64,000 nucleotides of DNA from positions 8,419,501 through 8,483,500 of the forward strand of contig OY727100.1 of the NCBI GenBank assembly GCA_963402885.1, written 5' to 3'. Positions 55,601 through 64,000 of the stretch are shown in pieces (position 1 is the first letter of the stretch; each line of letters begins with the position of its first letter). Position numbers and translations under genes: made by a program. The notes below the pieces were generated by a model. The model did no database searches, had not been told where the DNA came from, and was given only the letters and a program-made list of their open reading frames with translations. The stretch is from Antedon bifida (Eukaryota; Echinodermata; Crinoidea; Comatulida; Antedonidae).

Positions 55601-58600
55601 GGTGTACACAAAGCGTGAAATACGTCAATGTTTTGCGTAAATCATATTTGACCAGCCTTTTATAGTAATTTTACCAAATATGGAACCATTTCGACTTAAA
55701 ATTACGTCATACGAGCACGTCGAATTGTACAATTTGCGCGTGTTTTTGATGAAAAAGTTCAAAAATTCGTCAAATTCATGCCTTTTTTAAACAGTCGTAG
55801 TTTCTAAACTAAACGGTGAAAGTTATTTTTATTACATGTTCTGGAAGTTGATGAGTTGTAGATATCGGATCATGCTTTAAAATGGCTAACCGGACATTGT
55901 GACGTCATCGTTTGTCCACGCGAATATTAAATATAAGATTTTTGTATCTTTCGTCATAGCTCATCACATTTAATAGAGCGCGTCTTCACTTATCTGTTTT
56001 TCATTTTTACCCCGATTTTGATTTTGTCTAGGTCAATCAACTATCTTTCGCATGAATTAAAAATATTGTAATTTTTATGACGTCATCAGGTCTAAAAATG
56101 TAAATAGCGTGGGTCACTTATATTCATCTTTACAGTAACTTTTAATCTGTTATAGCTCGTCACAATAAAAAGTGATAATCATGATTATAATGTTTTCAGG
56201 AAGCTATTGGATTGTAGATACGAATTCATGTGAACATTTTGCCAATCAGATGTTGTGACGTCATCATATGGCCAGTTAAATAAAAAAAAAGTCGTATTTT
56301 CATCTTTTGCGTCATAGTTCATTACATTTAAAAGAGCGCGCATCAATAGTTCACGTATTCAAATTTCTTCAACACGTTAATATGTTGTTGCTGAGATAAA
56401 GGGAGGTTTTGCAACCTTACGAATACGATAACGAAAACGGATACGTCACACATTTGTGAAACTTTTGAGCTGATCCCCATTTCATATTCGTAACTACAAA
56501 ACGAGTATAGTTTTTGATCTATTTTGCACATTTTGCATTTGAATCAGGAATGATTCATGATTATAATATAATTATACTTTTATTGAAAGTAATTTACTAA
56601 AGTAATTTACTAAAATGTCAGGTCAATTTTGATAAATAGCAGTTTTTAAAGTTCTCACTCGCTTTGATGTTACGCTAGGCCTAGGCAGCCAAGCACCAAG
56701 CAACACGTACCTGGCTTCGCTCAAATTTACCGCAGTCATATTTTGGACGGCGCACTCAATATTTCGTTGCCATGCGAAACAGATTTTTACAGATTTACGA
56801 AAAACGAATACGTGTGTGTGACGTATCCGTTTTCGTTATCGTATTCGTAAGATTGCGAAACCTCCCTAATTTCCTTCCGAAACTACTATCTTAGTTTTTC
56901 ATTTTGAAACATGTTAAAAATTTGAATAAATAGCGGGTCCCATAATTTCACCTATTCTACACTGTATGTGATATGTATACAGATTGTACTGTGTATACTA
57001 TATGACACAAATTAACAGAATTCAGCAATAACAACATATCATATTCTTCAGTTCAGGTCATAATTCCATAGTCTTTTTCTGTGTGCAAAATTTCAACGTC
57101 GTATGACGAGCACGTGGCGTTTGTCGTGCGGATAAGTAACTCGTCAAAGTGACGAGTTACATGTCTAGTTCTTTCTTTCTGTCAATTTTGTGTCTCGCGT
57201 AACTCAAAAACGTGTAAACATAACATTTTATAACTTTGTCAACATGTGGGCATTCACGTGAAATTGTGCACCTCCTATTGTGAATGACGCCAGAGTTGCG
57301 CAACATGACATACGCGCGTTTTTACGAATTTCGCGTATTGAATATAGATCAAAAACCATAAAACAATTTAAATTGAAACTTAACAAAAGTTGCGCTTATC
57401 TTGCGCTAACTGACTGTGGGAAAAAATGGAATGCTTCAAACGAATTTACGCGCGCACGCGCGTTTAAAATTTCAAAAATCAATTTCTAATCAACTTTCTA
57501 CGCGCTTCATGTCATTTTAAGCATGTCAAAAATTCCCATGCGTGCGCATTTTTTTACGCGTGCGGTGCATTTATGCGTGATTTATGTTTTTCCACCCTTT
57601 TCTAGTAATTTTACCAATTTCTAAACATTTTCGACTTAAAATGACGTCATACGGGCACGTCGAGTTGGATAATTTATGTGCGTTTTTGATGAAAAAGTTC
57701 AAAAATTCGTCAAAATTTTACCTTTTTTTAAACAGTCGTAGTTTCTAAACTAAACGGTGAAAGTTATTTTTATTGCATATTCTGTGAGTTGTAAATATCG
57801 GATCATGCATTAATATGGCTTACCGGACATTGTGACGTCACCGTATGGCGACGCGAATACAAAATTTAGGATTTTGTATTTATTTTATTTATTTATTTAT
57901 TTATTTATTTATTCAGGTTTATACAATAAAAAACATGCAGCCCGAAGGCTGAAATTGTTGATTTACAAAAATATATATATAAATATATGGAAACAGAAAC
58001 ATTAAAAAAAATACAAAAATTTATACAAAACATTAAAAAATTTGAAAAAATCAGTTAAAAAAATAAAATTATGTTATGTTAAAAAGATTACAAAATTTAT
58101 ATACAAATGCATAGGCCAATATATGTAAATATTTATAACATAGCCATCTTCAGCGTGATCAGGTACTGTTTGAATTAAGGATTCTACTTATGGTAAGGGC
58201 AGGCGAAGTCTTGAGACGGTTAGTTCTGCAAACAGGTATATTAATTAGGGGTTTATCTACCGTGGTTGATCTAAGCTCTCTATTAATAATGCGGTAGTCG
58301 GGCAAAATAGTTCTGTACAATTCCGATTTCAAGAGCCTTTCTCCAAATTTTTGAATCAACGTCTCTCGTCTGGATGCGAGAGTGGTCATATCAGTAAGCT
58401 CAAGAGCTGAATCATACGTACGGAAAGCGGGACCCAGAATAATACGTAAAACTCTCTTTTGCACTCTTTCAATGGTCGATATTTGGGCCTTATTGATGCT
58501 TCCATGCCACACAGGGCAGGCGTATTCTAAGATTGGGCGAATATAACAAACATAAACGGATATCATATCATGAACTGGTACATTGGCCCTTCTAAGGATA

Positions 58601-61600
58601 TATAACGTATACAACCTTTTGGATGCTCTTTTTACCATGTCACTGACATTATTATCCCATTTCAAGTCATCCTGGATTATAAGTCCAAGGAGCTTCATAT
58701 ACGAAACAACATTAAGTGTTGTACCGCTAAGGTAATAATTAGGAGGGGGAATATTTCTTTTCAAAAAATTAACTCTCATGATATGACACTTAGAGGGTTT
58801 AGGGACCATGTGATTTGTATCACACCACTCAGTAAGGTCATCAAGACAAGATTGAAGTTTAGGGGCATTACCATGTTTAACAGTGTCACCAAGAGTGAGA
58901 TCATCAACATACTTCCACCATCTGCAGCCTTCCATAGAGATATCATTGACTAATATAAGAAACAAAATTGGCCCAAGCTTTGTACCCTGTGGAATCCCAC
59001 ATGTGATGTTGGCATAAGGGGAAAAGGATGAACCAAGTTTAGTATTTATTTTACGATCCGTCAGAAAGCTACAGATGGTGGGAATAATAGATGTTCTCAC
59101 TCCGATGTCGACAAGCTTTCTAACAATGACCGTATGGTCAATTCGGTCGAAGGCCTTCGTAAAATCAACGGCACAAATATCCACAAAAGAATCACCTTTT
59201 TCAATATCACTAATTACAGACTGAATCATGTCCACAAGATAATGGCTAGTAGATGAGCCTTTACGGCAACCAAATTGTTTAATATCTAAATGTTGATGAA
59301 TGTCACTAGTCACCCAATCAGTAAGGAATGACTCAAACAACTTGGCAAAGATGGGGGTAAGTGAAATTGGCCTGAGGTCTTGAAATGATGTCACATTAGA
59401 AACTTTTGGAACAGGAATGGCTGTTGCTAACTTCCATAACTCGGGAAATACACCTTCATTAAGACAACAATTAAAAATATGGGCAAGTGGGGTAGCAATT
59501 TCAAAGGCGAATTCTTTTATAAGTTTAATTGGCAAGTCATCAGGGTGACTAGACTTCTTTGACTTTAGTTTATTAACCAATCGTCTGACTTGTCCAGGAA
59601 AAATTTTTGGCGGGGGTTCAGGTGAAGGCAAATATGCAGGAAGAGCATTTACATCAACTGGGGGAAGCTGTCGGCACACAGATGCAAAGTGATTATTGAT
59701 ATCATTTGCAAGATCTTGATTTAAGTGGCCAGGGAATTTTAGCATGGTTCGATTTTTTAGATTGCACAGTTTACGTACACTGTGATGCCATGTTGCCGGA
59801 TCATTATTTTTAAGGCCTCGCATTGATTTATCATAAAACATTTTCTTTGCTGAACGAATGCTTCTCTGGATAGCATTGCGTGTTTCTCTCCATTCAGCTA
59901 TTGAGGGCGCTGATACAACTACAAGACCTCTAGGGATTTGTCCCTCAAATCTTCTTTGTTTTTCTTGTTTTTTTAATGGTCATTTGTTTTTTTTTATGCG
60001 GTGTGTTTGTAAAGTGAAATTGTATTAGATCAGAACCCCACCTTATTTGCTGGTGTTTTGGTGATTTTTGTTGATTATTATTGTATCTTTCGTCATAGCT
60101 CATCACATTTAATAGAGTGCATCTACACTGATATTGTCTAGGTCAATCAACTGTCTTTCGCATGAGTTAGAAATATTTTAATTTTTATGACAAGCAATTT
60201 TTGTTTTATGATAAGCATGTCAAAAATTCCCACGCGCGCGAAACATTTACGCGTAAGGTGCGCACGGAGCATGAAAATCATGTGTCTTTCTCTTGAATTA
60301 TGATTTTACAGCCTTTCCTAGTCATTTTAAATAAGATTGACATCATTTCAAATTAAAATGACGTCATACGAACACGTTGATTTAGACCATTTGCGCGCAT
60401 TTCAGTTGAAAAAGTTAAAAATATTGTCAAAATAATGCCAATTTTGAATCTATTATAACTCTTCAGTATCACAGGTGACCCCCATTTTTTAAAACTTATT
60501 ATGTAAGAAGATAAGTTGTAGATATGAATTCATGCAGAATGTTTACCTCTCGGATGTTATGACATCATCGTCTGGCCACACGAATGTAAAATATAGGATT
60601 TTTGTCTCTTTCATTATTGCTCATCACATTCAACAGAGCGCATCTCGCTTACATTTCCACTAAGATTTTAATATTGTCTACGTCAATCAACTATCTTTCG
60701 CATGAGTTCAAAATATTTTAATTTTTATGACGGCCAGAATTAGATATAGGCCTACGCTGCAAATAAAATTCGTGGAAAGAAAGAAGAATATAGAAAAAAA
60801 AGAAAAAAAAAAGATCCTGACAATAACAAGGGGTTATCCGCCAAGTGCGGATAACCAATTATTAAGAAAGTTGGTAAACACCATTTAAGTCTTTATTCAC
60901 AATTCACAATTACAATTTACAATTTCAATTATTACAATTTACAATTTTACATCAGTAGGCATATAATAGGCATAATGTTTTTGTTTATTTTCTCATCTTT
61001 TTTTTAGTATGTACTCAATATCATTTTTTTAGTTTCTTTTTTAACAGAGTATAGATATTTTATTCTATTGGTTTTATAGAGCGCGTTTAAAGTATTTGGT
61101 CCGTGAATGAATATGAATCTATTGCAAGTCTGGAGAATGGTATGCACATTTTCGTTGAATTTCTAACGGTTTTTGCGCGTTCACTTTTTTACTTTGATCA
61201 AGGATTTCACACAAGGGAGAAGGTAATTGTCGAGGATGATATGAGTCATAAAACATACTGCCTGTAACTTATTTAAATCATAAATTGTGAGTAGGTTAAA
61301 TTGTTTAAATAAGGGACGTGATCTAGTATCTCTCTTCGAGTTCGTTATTATTCTAACTATTAATTTTTGTAACTTATGTAGTTTTTCAATATGTGTTGAG
61401 TATTCATTTCCCCATACAATGTTTCCATATTGAAGATGTGACAAGATAAGAGCGTTATATAGATGTATTAATATGTGTACAGGAAATAAGGAAAGTAATT
61501 GTTTTGTTTGCACCTCAATGGAAACAAAATTTCGGTTTATCCTGGTCAAAATATTTAAGTTAATATTGTCTAACAGTTCTTTTATAAACTTGTCTTTAAA

Positions 61601-62701
61601 TGTTAATCTTTATTTCATGTTTTTTTCTTTTAATTTAAGGTTTATACCTTTTTAACTCCTATTTCTAATATATTGCTGTTATATTGTTCTGTTACTGTTA
61701 TTGTTATTGTAATTAATTTAATTAATGAATGAATGAAAGCGTGTATCTTCTTTGGAAATTACAATTATAAATAGTGAAGATGATACAAAAGATATTTTAA
61801 ACATTAGATTGCAAATCTGTTTGCCCGTCTGGATGGAATGGTTATGGTTCATATTGCTACAGACACATTGCATCACATGAGAAGTGGGGATCAGCTAGAA
61901 GCGACTGTGAAGGACAGGGATCTAATGTTAACATTGTATCTATACATTCATCGAATGAAAACGTAAGTAATGGACACCGACAACAATCTACACAATGCTA
62001 CAACAAAATACTTGTTCAATAGTTCTTTACGAAATATCCAGTAACATTCTGTACTGATAACTCCACATATTCTAGTATTTGCGAAATCACCTATGCTTCT
62101 ATAAATAATTAAGGGCTTTAGGATTATTTGGATTTCATATTCGGTTCTGTTTCTTATTCGTTGTGTTATGTTTTTCAGAGTTTTATTTCCAGTTTGATAA
62201 GTTCTGATACATGGATTGGATTTTTCGAAGATGATGACGGTAATTATCGTTGGGCAGATGGATCATCATCATCTTATTCGTAAGTGTCTGGTTTACATAT
62301 GTGTGTGGTCTACATAAAAACGTCTGAGGGGAGGGTATTTGTCCGGGTGGTAATTCTCCAGGTGTACCTTATTTCATAATGAATTAGACATTTACAAAAT
62401 GTAAACCTTGTTCGATCTGGTTTAAGATATAACAGTGGCCTATTGTTTTCTTTTTGTATGTTTCTTTTTATAGGTGGTATAGGATACTTACACAGTGTAT
62501 AAACTTTTCAGAATGAACAGCAGTTATGCTGAATATCATATTCATTTTTTTTTTTGTAGTTATTGGGGTCCAGGTGAACCTACTGGGAACGGCATTTTTG
62601 CCGATCCTGATTGTGCTAGGATGCAAAATGCTGACGCCCGATGGAATGATATGGAATGTGACACTGAAATTGGCTATGTATGTAAGACACTATGTAAGTA
62701 G
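51936..62701 (+). CDS. Secreted C-type lectin-like protein (four exons)
   Basis: Exons 51936-51996 (or the duplicate 54167-54227), 61808-61962, 62179-62279 and 62560-62701 join in phases 1, 0, 2 to 152 codons plus stop. Residues 1-20 are a signal peptide (MARQLLLLGFIVITLRCLLV). A second ATG four codons upstream is possible. The rest is one carbohydrate-recognition domain: Cys pair near CKSVCPSGW, WGSARSDCEGQG, WIGFFEDDDGNYRWADGS, YWGPGEPTGNG, and WNDMECDTEIGYVC. EPT replaces the EPN/QPD sugar-specificity triplet, while the WND calcium-site motif is kept, so sugar preference cannot be predicted. No lesion is visible. It is the only gene in the window that looks intact. Confidence 0.8.
52577..52840 (+). 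repeat. Tandem array of hairpin units (5 copies)
   Basis: Each 50-58-bp unit reads GGTTATCCGC-ACTTG-GCGGATAACC (10-bp perfect hairpin arms), then CCTTGTTATTGTCACGATC and a T run. One unit is internally deleted. The ORF crossing the array is repeat translation only. It closes the first tandem duplication unit. Confidence 0.9.
53732..54875 (+). repeat. Tandem duplication unit 2: second lectin promoter and first exon
   Basis: Nearly identical to unit 1, preceded by a CCGA-rich simple repeat (53696-53731). Contains an intact second signal-peptide exon (54167-54227) with the same GTAAGT donor, so either first exon could splice to the lectin exons at 61.8 kb. Confidence 0.9.
54828..55215 (+). repeat. 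Tandem array of hairpin units (7 copies, more variable)
   Basis: Same unit as at 52.58 kb. Arms vary while keeping complementarity: CCGCAACTTAGTTGCGG in one unit, CCGCATTCAGCGG in another. Compensatory change in both arms suggests the hairpin itself is selected or copied as a structure. Confidence 0.85.
55216..57880 (+). repeat. Composite interspersed repeat, no gene seen
   Basis: Contains recurring blocks also present at 52.9-53.3 kb, 57.2-57.85 kb and 60.1-60.7 kb: GCGATTTTATGAATTTCAAT, TTCTACGCGTTTCATGTCAT, AAGCATGTCAAAAATTCCCA, TGTGACGTCATCG and CATAGCTCATCACATTTAA. 55.25-56.1 and 57.2-57.88 kb are direct copies. An internal foldback pairs 56395-56445 with 56800-56870 (ATACGATAACGAAAACGGAT). 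No conserved ORF. Confidence 0.6.
57880..60080 (-). mobile_element. L2-like LINE nested in the composite repeat
   Basis: The element starts at a TATTTATTT repeat tail (57882-57915) and extends to about 60080. The host repeat reads GATTTTGTAT on one side and TTGTATCTTTCGTC on the other, giving a short TTGTAT target duplication. The long RT ORF is intact, but the endonuclease part is absent (5' truncated). Confidence 0.8.
58159..59841 (-). CDS. L2-like LINE reverse transcriptase ORF
   Basis: 560 residues without a stop: a connector (RKLCNLKNRTMLKFPGHL), RT fingers and palm (LRPISLTPIFAKLFESFL, AVDFTKAFDRIDH, GIPQGTKLGPILF), catalytic KYVDDLTLGD in place of YADD, and the thumb and C-terminal ILEYACPVWHGSI ... 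RVQKRVLRIILG. The F/Y-V-DD form with EYACPVWH is typical of L2 elements. The undamaged ORF indicates a recent insertion. Confidence 0.9.
   Translation of the reverse strand: MFYDKSMRGLKNNDPATWHHSVRKLCNLKNRTMLKFPGHLNQDLANDINNHFASVCRQLPPVDVNALPAYLPSPEPPPKIFPGQVRRLVNKLKSKKSSHPDDLPIKLIKEFAFEIATPLAHIFNCCLNEGVFPELWKLATAIPVPKVSNVTSFQDLRPISLTPIFAKLFESFLTDWVTSDIHQHLDIKQFGCRKGSSTSHYLVDMIQSVISDIEKGDSFVDICAVDFTKAFDRIDHTVIVRKLVDIGVRTSIIPTICSFLTDRKINTKLGSSFSPYANITCGIPQGTKLGPILFLILVNDISMEGCRWWKYVDDLTLGDTVKHGNAPKLQSCLDDLTEWCDTNHMVPKPSKCHIMRVNFLKRNIPPPNYYLSGTTLNVVSYMKLLGLIIQDDLKWDNNVSDMVKRASKRLYTLYILRRANVPVHDMISVYVCYIRPILEYACPVWHGSINKAQISTIERVQKRVLRIILGPAFRTYDSALELTDMTTLASRRETLIQKFGERLLKSELYRTILPDYRIINRELRSTTVDKPLINIPVCRTNRLKTSPALTISRILNSNST
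60780..60860 (-). repeat. Inverted terminal copy of the hairpin unit
   Basis: The minus strand reads ATTGGTTATCCGCACTTGGC, GATAACCCCTTGTTATTGTC and CTTTCTTTCCACGAATTTTA, as at 52.6-52.87 kb on the plus strand. The composite repeat from 52.58 or 54.83 kb to 60.86 kb therefore has the hairpin unit at both ends in opposite orientation. Confidence 0.75.
61181..61549 (-). mobile_element. LINE C-terminal RT fragment
   Basis: 122 residues matching the C-terminus of CR1/L2-type polyproteins: HLYNALILSHLQYGNIVWGN, then IEKLHKLQKLIVRIITNSK and LFKQFNLLTIYDLNKLQAVC. The catalytic part is missing. It lies just upstream of the lectin exons, in the first intron. Confidence 0.8.
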
Positions 62702-62914
62702 CCTTGCGTCAGTGATAATTTGCGATTTTAATTTGTGTAAACAATTAATTTGTTTTGCCCTAAGCAATTTGTTCAGGTTATGCATATGCTCTTCCTGTAT
62801 GATATGCTATGGGTTTAAGTTAAATACACTATCCTTACATTTTTTTGATCTAATTTAAAGTCGCAAAATGCATTATATTTAAAGATAAATACTATTTTGG
62901 CCTGTTTAACAGTC

Positions 62915-63060
62915 AAAAATAGGTAGCGTCCCGCTATAAATACCAGCATATCCCGCGTTGATTTATATTTTTTTTTTGCTTGTGTGTTACACTCACTTTC
63001 GATCGATCGTGAAGAAAAGTTTTCAGCAAAAATACCGGGTCTTCCTCGATTTTTATTAAC
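62915..63060 (-). repeat. Dispersed repeat shared with 43605-43790
   Basis: Contains CCCGCTATAAAT, TTTCGATCGATCGTG and AAAATACCGGGT, the reverse complement of the blocks at 43.6-43.8 kb. No ORF. The stretch 62702-63160 otherwise shows nothing. Confidence 0.5.
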
Positions 63061-63159
63061 GAAAAAAAATGAAAAAAACTAAATGTTTAACAGAAAATCA
63101 TCAAAGCCTAAACTTTTATGCAAACAAAGATGACACCGTGACACGTCATTGAAAGTTAG

Positions 63160-63885
63160 AGTATTATTAGACATCCTTTTCATTACATATCTAGCACATA
63201 TACTACAAAAATATGAACAAGAGCAACAACAAAACAATATACACCCGAATTCACATTAAACATTCAATATGCAGATGACATATCCTTCTTATTTACCTCA
63301 CAAGAATACATAAATGAATTAAATACAGACATTCCACGCTATCTACAAGACTATAATCTAAAAGTTAACCCATCAGAAACAGAAGATTTTACAGTAAAAT
63401 GGAAAGGAAATGAAGACTGGCGAAACTGCAAATTCCTTGGAAGCAAGTTGGGAACCAGAGAGTATGTAAATAACAGAAAACGTCTCGCATTAGCAGCTTT
63501 CAGCAAGATAAATCACATACTCCAAAATAGAAAAATAACAATAAACCTGAAAATGAGAGTCTTTAGCGTAAACATTACAAGCATCTTTTTGTATAATTGT
63601 GAACTGTGGACAATGACAGTATCACTACAGAGCGAAATCGATGTCTTTCAAAGAAAATTCCTAATATAAAGAGAATAATAGGTATAAGGTGGCCGGAGAA
63701 AATAAAAAATGAATATTTATACAAAAGAAATTGAGTGGCGTAAGAAAGTAAAGAAAAGAAGGCTAACATGGTATGGTCACCTGATCCGTTTAAATGGCTA
63801 AGATCTCACTCGGAGAGGCTCAGAGAAAGACCAAAAGACTAAAAGGAAAACTAAAGACAACATGGATGGCAAACATAAAATGACC
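63160..63885 (+). mobile_element. Degraded LINE RT fragment (Cys-poor, YADD-containing)
   Basis: Reads IQYADDISFLFTS near 63266, then LQDYNLKVNPSETEDFTVKW, CKFLGSKLGTREYVNNRKRL, FLYNCELWTMT and IDVFQRKFL, then in shifted frames RWPEK and RLTWYGHLIR. This is the palm-to-C-terminal part of a non-LTR RT of a type common in cnidarian and echinoderm genomes. A stop at about 63667 and frame changes show it is dead. Confidence 0.75.
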
Positions 63886-63899
63886 TTCGGAGATTCCGA

Positions 63900-64000
63900 G
63901 TTACTGAGATAATTATCTTAGAAACACGGAATAAAGCAATCGATATGACGGAATTCTCAGATAGTTTATCTCGGAAAGACGGAATTCTTAGATAGTTTAT
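63900..64000 (+). repeat. Start of a short tandem repeat at the window edge
   Basis: GACGGAATTCTCAGATAGTT at 63947 recurs at 63978 as GACGGAATTCTTAGATAGTT, a 31-bp period. The array continues past the window. Confidence 0.7.

Overview
This is a 64-kb piece of an animal nuclear genome. It is AT-rich, with GT-AG introns, small exons and a very high load of transposable elements. The AGGCCTA-rich spacer DNA, a death-effector-like/NACHT gene next to a C-type lectin gene, a Mag-type Ty3/gypsy element and L2/CR1 LINEs suggest a marine invertebrate deuterostome, most likely an echinoderm. The species assignment is inference.

Region 1 (about 2.6-43.25 kb, minus strand) holds one large split gene of about 37 recognisable exons. 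It encodes a secreted large-lipid-transfer-protein (vitellogenin/apolipophorin-like) relative: signal peptide, lipid-transport N-module, helical middle, a LECT2/M23-like beta domain, a SAP-like motif and beta-rich C-terminal segments. Splice phases chain almost throughout. The copy nevertheless carries two in-frame TGA codons, one internal frameshift, an 11-bp coding tandem duplication, and a LINE sitting in its last visible exon, so it reads as an unprocessed pseudogene or a disabled allele. Its introns contain most of the mobile DNA: two CR1-like LINE copies (one with a 2A ribosome-skipping motif), a complete 4.6-kb Ty3/gypsy element with matching LTRs and target duplication, foldback elements, palindromes, hammerhead-like motifs, MITEs and tRNA-like SINE heads.

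Region 2 (43.25-47.3 kb) lies between the minus-strand gene and plus-strand genes. It holds the putative promoter/5' leader of the lipid-transfer gene, which also occurs as an inverted copy at 5.57-5.88 kb, and a 1-kb interspersed repeat.

Region 3 (47.3-51.5 kb, plus) is an NLR-type gene: two paralogous death-fold exons, then a NACHT ATPase and downstream helical region. It is broken by stops and frameshifts.

Region 4 (51.5-62.7 kb, plus) is an apparently intact small secreted C-type lectin gene of four exons. Its promoter plus signal-peptide exon is tandemly duplicated with a 2.24-kb period. Hairpin-bearing tandem arrays and a nested L2 LINE fill its first intron. The window ends in degraded LINE fragments and the start of a short tandem array.

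Functionally, the likely live locus is the lectin gene. The lipid-transfer and NLR genes appear to be decayed members of their families, and the rest is transposon strata whose nesting order can be partly read from target-site duplications.
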